Assembly: GCF_001316435.1 (NCBI RefSeq)
Contig: NZ_JXLL01000009.1
Location: 1 to 64,000, forward strand
Direction: 5' to 3'
Length of the DNA stretch: 64,000 nt
Origin: Caloranaerobacter sp. TR13
GTDB lineage: Bacteria > Bacillota > Clostridia > Tissierellales > Thermohalobacteraceae
Numbering within the stretch: position 1 is the stretch's first letter; each line of letters starts with the position of its first letter. The notes beneath the pieces are model-generated. The model was not told where the DNA came from, made no database searches, and worked only from the letters and a program-made list of their open reading frames with translations. Positions 29,320 to 38,120 of this stretch are shown one piece after another. The position numbers were made by a program, and so were the translations under genes.

Positions 29320-30246
29320 TTAATTTTTATCATGTTCATGAAGAGATAAGATCCTCTTATCTAATTCTTCAGCTGCATTATATCCCATTCTTTTCTGTCT
29401 ATGATTTCTAGCTGCTACTTCAACAATCATAGCTAAATTTCTACCTGGTCTAACTGGAATAGTTATTTTAGGTACTTTTGTATCTAATATAACTGCATAG
29501 TCTTCATCTAAACCTACTCTGTCATACGCCTTTTTATCGTCCCAGTATTCCAATTTGACTACCAAATCAATAACTTTGGAATTTCTTATAGCTCCTACAC
29601 CATATAACCTCTTAATATCTAATATTCCAATACCTCTTATTTCTAGAAAATGTTTAATCAATTCAGGTGCCTTACCTCTTAAAATATTTTCTTCTACTCT
29701 TCTTATTTCAACAGCATCATCAGCAACAAGCCTATGCCCTCTCTTAATAAGCTCTAGTGCTGTTTCACTCTTACCAACACCACTTTCCCCTGTAATTAAT
29801 ATACCTATGCCATATACTTCTACTAATACACCATGTATAGTTATTTGAGGTGCTAACATATCATCCAAATAGTTTATAAGTTTACTTATAAACTTTGTAG
29901 TTGTCAGTTTCGTTCTTAAAATAGTTCTACCGAATTCCTTCGCCCATTTTATCATTTCAGGAAAAACTTCTAAGTTTCTAGTAAATATTATAGCTGGTAT
30001 TGGATATTCTAATAATCTTTTAAATCTTTCATCTCTCGTTTTTTTATCTAATGAAGTTAAGTAACTCCATTCAACATTTCCAATTAACTGAATTCTTTCG
30101 TACGCAAAATGATTATAAAAACCTGTAAGTTGAAGTCCTGGTCTATTTAAGTCACTTTTAGTAATTTCTATATCAGGATTTTCAGGCTTGTAAATCACTT
30201 CTAAATTCATATCATTTATTAGATTATCTATAGGTATAGACTTCAT
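29320..30246 (-). CDS. hprK: HPr kinase/phosphorylase
   Basis: 308 residues. Walker A GESGVGKSETALELIKRGHRLVADD (about 153-178) and the HPrK signature around EIRGIGILDIKRLYG; C-terminal VRPGRNLAMIVEVAARNHRQK. It phosphorylates and dephosphorylates Ser46 of HPr in response to fructose-1,6-bisphosphate, ATP and phosphate, setting carbon catabolite control. Its partner ptsH is 17 kb away on the same strand. ATG 30246 follows AGGAGG. A Firmicute hallmark gene. Confidence 0.95.
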   Translation of the reverse strand: MKSIPIDNLINDMNLEVIYKPENPDIEITKSDLNRPGLQLTGFYNHFAYERIQLIGNVEWSYLTSLDKKTRDERFKRLLEYPIPAIIFTRNLEVFPEMIKWAKEFGRTILRTKLTTTKFISKLINYLDDMLAPQITIHGVLVEVYGIGILITGESGVGKSETALELIKRGHRLVADDAVEIRRVEENILRGKAPELIKHFLEIRGIGILDIKRLYGVGAIRNSKVIDLVVKLEYWDDKKAYDRVGLDEDYAVILDTKVPKITIPVRPGRNLAMIVEVAARNHRQKRMGYNAAEELDKRILSLHEHDKN

Positions 30247-30334
30247 GATAACCTCCTATATAAATATAAGTTGATTTTGGCCATGTGGGTCAAATAATAT
30301 CCCATCAGACTTAAAAAATATAATTATAATTAAA

Positions 30335-30526
30335 CTAAAAATCTTTTGAAGGTATAATTAATGCAGCTATGATATAAGCTATAATTCCACCAATTCCCAT
30401 ACTAAATATAGTCAATAAAACCCATATTAATCTAACCATTGTTGAATCTATCTCAAAGTACTCTGCTATTCCTCCACAAACCCCTGCTAACTTCTTGTCA
30501 GTTGAAGATAAAAACAATTTCTTCAC
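30335..30526 (-). CDS. PspC domain protein
   Basis: 63 residues from GTG 30526, 8 bases after AAAGGGGG. The whole protein is one PspC domain: [31 protein letters not shown]-type start ([10 protein letters not shown] is the hallmark), then a single membrane helix ([22 protein letters not shown]). PspC proteins are membrane stress or envelope factors. Lies between uvrC and hprK on the same strand. Confidence 0.88.
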   Translation of the reverse strand: MKKLFLSSTDKKLAGVCGGIAEYFEIDSTMVRLIWVLLTIFSMGIGGIIAYIIAALIIPSKDF

Positions 30527-30595
30527 TAAAAAGCACCCCCTTTTTAGTACATATTATATACTTTAACAACCGTTAAGTAAATAATGTAAAAAATA

Positions 30596-32461
30596 TTATT
30601 CTTTAAACTTTCTAAAATAATTATATACTGCTTCGGCTACCTTTATATTCATTCCCCCTACTGATTTTAACTCTTCTATAGAAGCATTTTTTATTTTTTC
30701 TATCGAACCAAACGACTTAAGCAAAGCTTTTTTTCTTTTTTCACCAATACCCTTTATAGAATCTAACTGCGATTTAAAAAACTTTTTATTTCTTAAGCTT
30801 CTGTGATAACTAATTGCAAATCTGTGAGCTTCATCTTGTATTCTCGTAATTAACTTAAAACAATTAGAATCTTTTGGTATGTTCATCTCTTTATTTTCAT
30901 ATATTATTCCTCTAGTTCTATGAAAATCATCTTTAACTAGACCACATACCGGAATATTTAAATTGAATTGCTGGATAGCTTTTTTTGCTGCATTAACCTG
31001 ACCTTTTCCTCCATCAACCATTATTAAATCAGGAAATATAGAAAAGCCTCCTAAATCTACTTTATTATCTTTTATAAATTCTCTTTCATTTATTCCTCTT
31101 TCAAATCTTCTATATATTATCTCTTCCATACTTCCATAATCATTAGGTCCTGATACTGACTTTATTTTAAATCTTCTATAATCACTTTTTCTAGGCTGAC
31201 CTTCTTGAAAAACTACCATCGAACCAACCGATTCTACACCTTGAATATTAGAAATATCAAAAGCTTCAATTCTTTTTGGTATTCTTTCTAATTCTAATAA
31301 ATTAGCTAATTCATCAAGAGCAGCTCTGTCTAGCTGAATTTTTCTTTTGATTCTTTCACTATGGTTCTCTAATGTTTCCATAGCATTTTTTCTTACCATT
31401 TCCATAAGTAGGTTTTTTTCGCCTCTAACCGGTACCTTTATTTGAACTTTAGAGCCTTTTTTTTGACTTAGCCATCTGCTTATTAACTCTTTATCTTGTA
31501 TCTCTTCTTCTATTAAAATCTCTTTAGGAACAAAAGATGAATTCATATAAAATTGTTTTACAAAAGAACTCAATACTTCACCTCGTACCATTTCAGATGT
31601 ATCTGTTAAAATAAAATGTTCTCTGCCGACCAATTTCCCTCCACGTATAAAAAATATTTGTATGCACACATCTTCTATTCCTCTAGCCATTCCTATAATA
31701 TCTTGGTCAATCAAAGTAGGTGAAACTATCTTCTGCTTCTCTAGTATATGCTTTATCGAATTTAATTGATCTCTATATTTTGCCGCATTCTCAAAATCTA
31801 GCTGTTTAGCGGCATTTTTCATTTTTTCTTCTATCAAACGTATTAGCTTATCTTCTTTGCCCCCAAGAAATAATAAAACTTCCTCTATCATTTCCTTATA
31901 TTCCTTTTCATTTACATTACCTTGACAAGGACCTAAACACCTACCTATAAAATAATTTAAACAGGGCCTCTCTTTCTTTTTAATATTATCTAAATTCTTC
32001 CTACAACTTCTTAAGGGATATATATTTCTAATAATTTCAAGCGTATCATTTACAGCAGATGTACTAGTATATGGTCCAAAATACTTAGCCTTATCTTTTT
32101 CTATTTTTCTAACCTTAATAACTCTAGGAAATTTCTCATTAGTTGTAACTTTTATATAAGGATATTGTTTATCATCCCTTAAAAGTATATTATATTTAGG
32201 CTTATGCTTTTTTATAAGATTACACTCTAAAATAAGAGCCTCTAATTCATTATCAGTTATTATATATTCAAATTCAGCAATACTTTTTACCATTGCCTTA
32301 ACTTTTGGTGTCTTAGAACTTGAAGCTTGAAAGTATTGTCTAACTCTCTTTTTAAGATTAACAGCCTTCCCAACATATATAATCTGTCCATTTTCATTCT
32401 TCATTAAGTATACACCAGGTTTATCTGGAAGTTTTTTCAATTCTTCATCTATACTAAACAA
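30596..32461 (-). CDS. uvrC: Excinuclease ABC subunit C
   Basis: 621 residues from TTG 32461 after GAAGGTG. Domains: GIY-YIG nuclease (about 13-92, GVYLMKNENGQIIYVGKA), a cysteine cluster around CRKNLDNIKKKERPCLNYFIGRC, the UVR helix pair (about 205-240) that binds UvrB, the RNase H-like second nuclease (IMVDGGKGQVNAAKKA), and C-terminal helix-hairpin-helix motifs (IKGIGEKRKKALLKSFGS). It makes both cuts beside a DNA lesion marked by UvrAB; uvrA and uvrB lie 20 kb away. Confidence 0.95.
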   Translation of the reverse strand: MFSIDEELKKLPDKPGVYLMKNENGQIIYVGKAVNLKKRVRQYFQASSSKTPKVKAMVKSIAEFEYIITDNELEALILECNLIKKHKPKYNILLRDDKQYPYIKVTTNEKFPRVIKVRKIEKDKAKYFGPYTSTSAVNDTLEIIRNIYPLRSCRKNLDNIKKKERPCLNYFIGRCLGPCQGNVNEKEYKEMIEEVLLFLGGKEDKLIRLIEEKMKNAAKQLDFENAAKYRDQLNSIKHILEKQKIVSPTLIDQDIIGMARGIEDVCIQIFFIRGGKLVGREHFILTDTSEMVRGEVLSSFVKQFYMNSSFVPKEILIEEEIQDKELISRWLSQKKGSKVQIKVPVRGEKNLLMEMVRKNAMETLENHSERIKRKIQLDRAALDELANLLELERIPKRIEAFDISNIQGVESVGSMVVFQEGQPRKSDYRRFKIKSVSGPNDYGSMEEIIYRRFERGINEREFIKDNKVDLGGFSIFPDLIMVDGGKGQVNAAKKAIQQFNLNIPVCGLVKDDFHRTRGIIYENKEMNIPKDSNCFKLITRIQDEAHRFAISYHRSLRNKKFFKSQLDSIKGIGEKRKKALLKSFGSIEKIKNASIEELKSVGGMNIKVAEAVYNYFRKFKE

Positions 32462-32595
32462 ACCAAATCACCTTCCACAATCTATACATTAATTATTTAT
32501 AATATACCACAATTGCGGTTATTTTGAAATTTGTATATAATTAATACAGTGGAATTTACAGCTACATCTGAGAATGTACAAAGGAGGAAATTTTT

Positions 32596-33285
32596 ATGTC
32601 AAATACAAAAAAAACTACAAATTTCATAATGGCTTTCTTTTCGACTATAATGTTCATATCAATCGTCTCCAGAATAATTATGCCTTACATCTCTAATTTA
32701 AGTGGAAACGTAGTAAATAATATTGTGTTCCCAATTTTGCTTACTATAGCGTTACTGTTTTTCGGTTCTTTCCAAGGTTTGCTAAGATATGCATACAATA
32801 AAAGAATATTAAAAAACAGCGCAGTCCTATTATCTGTTAACATAGACAAGTTTAATTTAAATGAAAGACTTTGGTATTATCTCTTGGTAGCATTAATATA
32901 CTTTGTACCAATATTCAGAAACCCAATATCTGCTAAAATGATTATAATAAGAGTTGTTTTATTTGTAATAACTTTAGTACTTATAGAAGTCTTACTAAGG
33001 CTATCTAATAAAACAATCAAAATTTATTTTCTTAGAAATGGAATTTTAATAACAGGGTTTGATATAAGAATAGGTTTGCCAATTGTTTACGGAACTCAGG
33101 TACACAATGATTCTGGATATTATAGCTATAATGACATTGAAAACTATTTTATTTTCCCAGATTATATAGACCTTTACTTAATACTTGAGCAAGGTAAGTT
33201 AACTTTTAAATCTGATAGTGAACTTGCACGACAAGTCTCTGGAATTTTAAAACAGAATAAAATAGAAATGAAGAAATTCACTTAA
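32596..33285 (+). CDS. Membrane protein of unknown function
   Basis: 229 residues, start ATG 32596 behind AAAGGAGG. About four hydrophobic segments in the first 140 residues (FIMAFFSTIMFISIVSRIIM; IVFPILLTIALLFFGSF; YYLLVALIYFVPIF; IIRVVLFVITLVLIEVLL), then a soluble C-terminal part rich in Tyr (IYFLRNGILITGFDIRIGLPIVYG, FIFPDYIDLYLILEQ), which could be a small PH-like fold. I do not recognise the family. Single gene, divergent from uvrC, with its own terminator. Confidence 0.75.
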   Translation: MSNTKKTTNFIMAFFSTIMFISIVSRIIMPYISNLSGNVVNNIVFPILLTIALLFFGSFQGLLRYAYNKRILKNSAVLLSVNIDKFNLNERLWYYLLVALIYFVPIFRNPISAKMIIIRVVLFVITLVLIEVLLRLSNKTIKIYFLRNGILITGFDIRIGLPIVYGTQVHNDSGYYSYNDIENYFIFPDYIDLYLILEQGKLTFKSDSELARQVSGILKQNKIEMKKFT

Positions 33286-33311
33286 AATGCTGAGGTTATT
33301 CCTCAGCATTT
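33284..33311 (+). terminator. Terminator of the 32.6-kb membrane protein gene
   Basis: AAATGCTGAGG and CCTCAGCATTT pair around TTATT right after the stop codon. Confidence 0.85.
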
Positions 33312-33338
33312 AAGCTATAAACAAAATAGATTTATAAT

Positions 33339-33539
33339 AATTGAAAAATAAAAGCGAATAATTGCAAAGCTTTAGCAAAGAAAACTTGATGAAGAATTTC
33401 AGAAAAATCCGTAGGCTTAGCAGGACGCTAAGCCAGCATCCTACAAGATAGGACGTCTTGATTAGGTGCGTTAGGATTTTTCAAAATTATGAATCTTAGT
33501 TTTCTCTAAAGATTTGCACATGAGCGTTATTTTTCAATT
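33339..33539. mobile_element. MITE-like inverted-repeat element with folded core, copy 1
   Basis: 201 bp bounded by AATTGAAAAATAA and its complement TTATTTTTCAATT. The arms pair imperfectly over about 60 bp; AAAATCC and GGATTTT close a core (about 33403-33481) with two hairpins whose loops are both AGGAC: CTTAGC/GCTAAG and CAAGA/TCTTG, the first enclosed by GTAGG/CCTAC. A second copy at 49.36-49.55 kb keeps the loops and pairing with changed stem bases. No protein is encoded, so it would be mobilised in trans or act as a structured RNA. Its right end forms the 3' end of a Nudix gene. Confidence 0.75.
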
Positions 33540-33972
33540 TATTTACTTTTATCTTTTCTATATACTCCTGTACTTTTTTTGCTAAAATTGGTTGTATCAA
33601 TGGATAGGTTAAATTCTCTGGCAATTCATCTACTAATTTTATTTCTGCTATTTCTGTTTGTGGTAACTCTCCAAGTTCCCTAACTTCTGCATAAAATAGT
33701 TGTCCATACGTCTCTTGCTCTCCATTATTTACCGAATATACATTGACTGGATAAATTGTAAAATCTATTGCTCCTGTTTCTTCAAAAAGCTCTCTTGATG
33801 CTGCAGCTTGTACACTTTCTGAGGGTTCGATATGTCCACCAGGTATTTCCCAAGTATTTCTTTCTTTATGTCTTACTACAATCCATTTGTCATTATATCT
33901 AGCCATTACAACTGCAAAAATAAGTTTATTTTCTTCAAATTTATCGCAATCATAAAACTTTACTTCAAGCAC
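33496..33972 (-). CDS. Nudix hydrolase, C-terminus supplied by the inverted-repeat element
   Basis: 158 residues from GTG 33972, 8 bases after AAGGA; starts further up at 33981 and 33993 are worse placed. The Nudix box is intact in GGHIEPSESVQAAASRELFE followed by ETGA (about 55-78), preceded by WEIPGG. The last codons (NNAHVQIFREN and stop) lie inside the right end of the MITE-like element, so the original end was replaced. The same element elsewhere would read NNAHAKEFRKN and stop. Probably an 8-oxo-dGTP or other nucleotide diphosphatase; substrate not assignable. Confidence 0.82.
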   Translation of the reverse strand: MLEVKFYDCDKFEENKLIFAVVMARYNDKWIVVRHKERNTWEIPGGHIEPSESVQAAASRELFEETGAIDFTIYPVNVYSVNNGEQETYGQLFYAEVRELGELPQTEIAEIKLVDELPENLTYPLIQPILAKKVQEYIEKIKVNKLKNNAHVQIFREN

Positions 33973-34179
33973 TACTCTCATCCTTTCAAACATAATAATA
34001 TACAGTTATTCTATCCTCTCTCCTAGAATAATTTTAGGTATAGTAACTAAATAGTGATTGAATCTTTTATAATCCATAGGAAATTATATACCTTGTTAAA
34101 TTGTGGATTATTTAAAATATAATTTCCATTTATAGATTTCAACAAAATCTTCCTCAGTTTATTTAAATCGAAGGTTTTG

Positions 34180-34518
34180 TTATAATTTCATCAAAGTCAT
34201 AATTATAAGTCCTGCTAAATTTAATAAAAAGAATAATCCGAAAACTATATATAAAGTATTATCATATAACTTCCTCTTTACATTTCCAGATACACTTCCC
34301 GTTGATTGTCCCATTTTTTCTATAAAAGTACTCATTAAAGCACCTTTAGACAAATCAGTATTAGGTCTTCCAAAGAAAACATAGCCAAGAAATGCACCCG
34401 AAATAAATGCCCATATCATAAAAAATGATTCTAAATCTTTCACTCCACCATTCCAGAAATAAGTAATCAACTCTAAAGCTATCAATATAAGTATCCCTGT
34501 ATATTTCTTCTTTTTCAA
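34180..34518 (-). CDS. Small membrane protein of unknown function
   Basis: 112 residues from TTG 34518, 6 bases after GGGGGG. Three hydrophobic segments: GILILIALELITYFWNG, FFMIWAFISGAFLGYVFFG and TLYIVFGLFFLLNLAGLIIMTL. No family recognised. First of a run of small envelope-type proteins extending to 39.2 kb. Confidence 0.65.
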   Translation of the reverse strand: MKKKKYTGILILIALELITYFWNGGVKDLESFFMIWAFISGAFLGYVFFGRPNTDLSKGALMSTFIEKMGQSTGSVSGNVKRKLYDNTLYIVFGLFFLLNLAGLIIMTLMKL

Positions 34519-34633
34519 GCATATCCCCCCTAATCAATTACTTAGCTATACTTTTTATTATTTATTCAAAAATATAAACTCTATTATCAAATCCTTTATA
34601 ATTACTTTCACTATTTCTATTACAACCAAAAAA

Positions 34634-34726
34634 TCAAAAAGCATAGCCTTTAACTGGTACTCCTTCATCTTCCTCTTTATACTTTCTATATATAAACAAC
34701 AATGTTATTATAACTATTAAAGTCAT
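34634..34726 (-). CDS. Very short membrane peptide (30 residues)
   Basis: An open frame of 30 codons starts at ATG 34726, 8 bases after GAGGTG, and reads a hydrophobic helix (MTLIVIITLLFIY) and a charged tail (RKYKEEDEGVPVKGYAF). It begins 8 bp after the stop of the 34.7-kb membrane protein gene, so it could be translationally coupled. Good start signal and spacing support it; no homologue is known to me. Confidence 0.45.
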   Translation of the reverse strand: MTLIVIITLLFIYRKYKEEDEGVPVKGYAF

Positions 34727-34733
34727 AATAAAT

Positions 34734-35267
34734 TCACCTCATTCCTTCTCTATAGTCAGTTGAACTTTTAATATTCTTCAATATAATATTTTCTAACTCT
34801 TTTTTCTCTTCCTCTGAAACATCAAAATAATATATTTTTTTCTTTCTTAATCCTAACACATATAATGTCAGTTTTGATCCTTCTATTTTAAAATTTTCTA
34901 TTTTCTGCCAAGGAGTAAAAAAGGTTATATTTTTAAACAAATCTAAATAACCTATTCCTTCAGATGTTACTATTAATCTCCTACAAAAAAATGAATCTAT
35001 CCATAATAAACATAATAAAGTAATAACAAAAATATAAACCAAAACCACTAAAATACTCTTTTCTAAATATTCTGCTATAAAATCCAAAGAAGAGATAATC
35101 AAAACAAAAATAAGTCCAAGAATAAGTCCAACAAACAATAATGATCTTTTATAGATATCAAATGGTTCAATAAATTGAATCTCTCCTTTTTTTGTTCTTT
35201 TGCTTTTCAAATAGTATATTAGTAAAAATATTATTAAAATTATATCAAAAACTATAGCAAATATCAT
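34734..35267 (-). CDS. Membrane protein with PH-like C-terminal domain
   Basis: 177 residues. Three hydrophobic helices (about 3-20, 45-63, 73-92) and a C-terminal soluble region with LIVTSEGIGYLDLFKNITFFTPWQKIENFKI, the pattern of bacterial PH-like (YcxB/DUF5673-type) domains that follow membrane helices. Function unknown. ATG 35267 follows AGGAGTAGG. Confidence 0.6.
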   Translation of the reverse strand: MIFAIVFDIILIIFLLIYYLKSKRTKKGEIQFIEPFDIYKRSLLFVGLILGLIFVLIISSLDFIAEYLEKSILVVLVYIFVITLLCLLWIDSFFCRRLIVTSEGIGYLDLFKNITFFTPWQKIENFKIEGSKLTLYVLGLRKKKIYYFDVSEEEKKELENIILKNIKSSTDYREGMR

Positions 35268-35395
35268 TTTTTCCTACTCCTTCTTCAATTACTGTTAAAA
35301 TATTTGTTTTTATATATTCGTTTCAAATCCCACCATACAATATTTTAAAATAATACATACTAACAATTACTACAACTTTATGTTAAATTCTATAA

Positions 35396-35929
35396 TCAAA
35401 TTTCTAACCCCATTAAGATCGTACTGTAATACTTCCCATTTACATAAAATTCTTTTGATACTTTCCCTTCTTCAATAAATCCAAATTTTCTATATAAATT
35501 TATTGCACGCTCATTATCTTCCCTTACTTTTAAATTTATTTTTTTAATAATTTTACTTGCTTTTGCCCATTCAATTAACTCTTTAATTAACTGTGATGCT
35601 ATTCCCATATTCCAATATTCTTTTTTTACACTTATACCAAATTCGCCAGTATGTTTTAACCTCTGTCTACTACCACCTTTGAAACTTAAACTTCCTATTA
35701 TTTCACCTTCTATTTCAGCAACTAAATATAATTTATTATCAGAATTATAATACTCCTCAATTATTGACTCCTCTAGTTCTTTCGTTAATTTTAATTCACC
35801 TGGTTCGAAAGTAAGGAAATCTGATTCATATGAAATAACATTAATAAACTTTATTAACTCTTCAGCATCTTCTTTCTTTGCTTTTCTTATAATCACTTTC
35901 TTACCATTAGATAGTATGTATTCCTTCAT
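35396..35929 (-). CDS. GNAT family N-acetyltransferase
   Basis: 177 residues. The acetyl-CoA site is visible as EFGISVKKEYWNMGIASQLIKELIEWAK (Q/R-x-x-G-x-A form, about 98-125), followed by INLKVREDNERAINLYRKFGFIEEG, a RimI/SpeG-like ending. It transfers an acetyl group from acetyl-CoA to an amine; substrate unknown. ATG 35929 after GGGAGTGG. Confidence 0.88.
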   Translation of the reverse strand: MKEYILSNGKKVIIRKAKKEDAEELIKFINVISYESDFLTFEPGELKLTKELEESIIEEYYNSDNKLYLVAEIEGEIIGSLSFKGGSRQRLKHTGEFGISVKKEYWNMGIASQLIKELIEWAKASKIIKKINLKVREDNERAINLYRKFGFIEEGKVSKEFYVNGKYYSTILMGLEI

Positions 35930-35946
35930 GATACCACTCCCTATTT

Positions 35947-36102
35947 TTAGCTCTTTCTGAATAATTTCAAAAAACCTCTCTTAGGTCTTTCACAATAAGG
36001 TAATCGATTCTTCTTTTTATGAAATTCTCGACATTCTTCACATTTACCGAAACGTTCACACTTTTTCTTAGGACATGGACAATTTTCTTTATGTATCTCC
36101 AT
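35947..36102 (-). CDS. Small cysteine-rich protein (51 residues)
   Basis: Frame from ATG 36102, 6 bases after GGAGG, to TAA at 35947. Seven-odd cysteines are arranged as NCPCPKKKCERFGKCEECREF and later LPYCERPKRG, suggesting a metal (probably zinc) knuckle; the rest is strongly basic. The start signal is among the best in this region. I know no function. It lies just upstream of the GNAT gene on the same strand with 17 bp between them. Confidence 0.65.
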   Translation of the reverse strand: MEIHKENCPCPKKKCERFGKCEECREFHKKKNRLPYCERPKRGFLKLFRKS

Positions 36103-36173
36103 TCTTAACCTCCTTAGCTTATAATTTGCATCTTATTTGTACATTCATAAAAATAACCTTTTACTACTATAAA

Positions 36174-36845
36174 CTAATTTTTGACCTCAAAACCCCCAAA
36201 CATCACAAAACTATTTATTATAAGGGTAGGACTATTTGTATCAAAGTTATCATTTACTGTTTTATTATCCCAACCACCAAAAACAGGAACTCCTTTTATA
36301 ACTACATTCCATCCTTGAGGTACAAAGATTTCTGCTCCTCCAAAAGCTATTAAAATATCAATTCTTGCTTCTTGTTCTTTAAGTATACTCGCCTCTCTTA
36401 AATCAACATCTACCCCACCAAATATTGATGTAATATTTCCACCTTTAAAACTTTGAGAGGAATTTTTAATATTAAAACCTGAAAACAAAGCAAATGCACT
36501 TAAGACATCTTTAGAACTTACTTTCCATCTATCTCTCTTTGTAGATAATAAAATCCAGATACCTAGCAAAATAATAACTATAGGCCAGAATAAGTCATAC
36601 TCAAATATGTTGAAATATTCAGAGACCTTTAATTGTAATAATATTCCTATGATTATTAATATAATCCCTGTTATTTTCGAAATAGAATTTGTAAATAATT
36701 TATACAAACCAATTATAACTAATATTAGCGGCCAATAACCTGAAATAATATCTCTAATAGTTATGTCAATTATTCCAGTTTCACCTAGTAATAAAAAAAC
36801 ACCAATAACAACTAATAAAATTCCAAATATTTTTTTACCATTCAT
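36174..36845 (-). CDS. LiaF-like membrane protein (LiaI/LiaF N- and C-terminal domains)
   Basis: 223 residues from ATG 36845 after AAAGGGGG. Four short membrane segments in the first 110 residues (KKIFGILLVVIGVFLLLGE is the DUF5668/LiaI-type start), then a beta-helix-like region with FGGVDVDLREA, IDILIAFGGAEIFVPQGWNVVIKGVPVFGG and FVMFGGFEVKN, the LiaF C-terminal pattern. LiaF restrains the LiaSR cell-envelope stress system in Bacillus; no liaSR genes are near. Confidence 0.82.
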   Translation of the reverse strand: MNGKKIFGILLVVIGVFLLLGETGIIDITIRDIISGYWPLILVIIGLYKLFTNSISKITGIILIIIGILLQLKVSEYFNIFEYDLFWPIVIILLGIWILLSTKRDRWKVSSKDVLSAFALFSGFNIKNSSQSFKGGNITSIFGGVDVDLREASILKEQEARIDILIAFGGAEIFVPQGWNVVIKGVPVFGGWDNKTVNDNFDTNSPTLIINSFVMFGGFEVKN

Positions 36846-36957
36846 AACTATTCCCCCTTTGTAACCTCTCATTATTTAATTTGCTTACTAAAATAAATAT
36901 TAAATGCTGTAATGCATTATCCAATATACATTAAATTTCAATAATTTATAAAATATC

Positions 36958-37227
36958 TTAAATCAAAATTATATTAATAAAAATCCAAAAAATTAATCCT
37001 GCAATAAAGTAATATACATATCCTATTTTATTCCTTCGAGCCATTAACTCCTGTGTACCTAACAACACCATAAACAAAATAAAAAATATCTGCATTATTA
37101 CCGACAGTCTAAATTTAGTATCAATGTCTTTATTTAAAATCACTATTACACTTGAAATGATTACTCCCAATCTTAAAAATGTACCACCAATTTTATAAAT
37201 TTTCGACTTTTCATTCTTAAAATCCAT
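36958..37227 (-). CDS. Small membrane protein of unknown function
   Basis: 89 residues, ATG 37227 behind AGAGGGG. Three predicted helices (LGVIISSVIVILN, SVIMQIFFILFMVLLG, VYYFIAGLIFWIFINIIL). No family recognised. Confidence 0.6.
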   Translation of the reverse strand: MDFKNEKSKIYKIGGTFLRLGVIISSVIVILNKDIDTKFRLSVIMQIFFILFMVLLGTQELMARRNKIGYVYYFIAGLIFWIFINIILI

Positions 37228-37273
37228 TGTTTAATCCCCTCTATTGTCTTTAATACTCTTGGCTGACATTTTG

Positions 37274-38047
37274 TCATTTAGAATTATAGTGATAAGTTAA
37301 TTGTTCTTTTTCTTCATGATTAAGAAAATATATCTTTTCGTATGTCAAAATTCCATTTTTATCCCATTGTCTTGGTGTATACCAAAAATCACTTGTTGCT
37401 TTTGCAATTATCCTTTTTTCTCGGGTTTCAACATTATATATAGTTAAATCAACAGTACCTGATAACTCAGTTGGAGTAACAGGCTGTATATCACTTATAG
37501 TTCCTAAAGCTATCAATTTAGAATCATAAGACCATCGTGGCATCCCTACATATGTAATTCCATCAATTATTTTAAAATCCTCTATTGAAACAATAAATCC
37601 CCATCTTTCACAAGAAGTACCTGTATCAACAAAAACATATTTACTATTTGGTGCCCATATAAATTCACAAATCCTATTTTCCTTTTCTCCTATGCTTACA
37701 GGCTTTTTCTCACCAACTGTCCAAATATACATCTGCCCATACCAACTTTCAGTATCTCCTCGAACGAAAGCAACTTGTTGTCCGTCATAAGACCAAGTGA
37801 TTGCATATATATCCTTTCGCTCTGTAAGTTTAATCTCTATGTTTTCACGAGTACTATTTAATATTTCTAACACTTCCTCTTCTGTACTATTCTTTCTATC
37901 TATAGTAGATGTATCTTGCCCACTTGGTTCATTCTTCTTATTTATTACTTGGTTTTCTTTAGCACATCCTGCTATAAAAAGAAATAGCAACATCACAACA
38001 AATATCAATCTATATGACTTTTTATGAAACATATAAAAATTTCTCAA
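37274..38047 (-). CDS. Lipoprotein with TolB-like beta-propeller repeats
   Basis: 257 residues from TTG 38047, 8 bases after GGAGG; an upstream in-frame ATG at 38086 has no site. Signal peptide with lipobox LFIAGC, then a linker and propeller-type repeats of the form ITWSYDGQQVAFV, FIWAPNSKYVFVD and PRWSYDSKLIALG. These are TolB/WD40-like blades, so a surface-exposed lipid-anchored protein is expected. Binding partner unknown. Confidence 0.75.
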   Translation of the reverse strand: MRNFYMFHKKSYRLIFVVMLLFLFIAGCAKENQVINKKNEPSGQDTSTIDRKNSTEEEVLEILNSTRENIEIKLTERKDIYAITWSYDGQQVAFVRGDTESWYGQMYIWTVGEKKPVSIGEKENRICEFIWAPNSKYVFVDTGTSCERWGFIVSIEDFKIIDGITYVGMPRWSYDSKLIALGTISDIQPVTPTELSGTVDLTIYNVETREKRIIAKATSDFWYTPRQWDKNGILTYEKIYFLNHEEKEQLTYHYNSK

Positions 38048-38120
38048 GCCAATAGCCTCCCTACAAATAATCCCTAAATATATCAAGTTTAATCTATTTA
38101 GATTTATTAGTAATCAGTTT

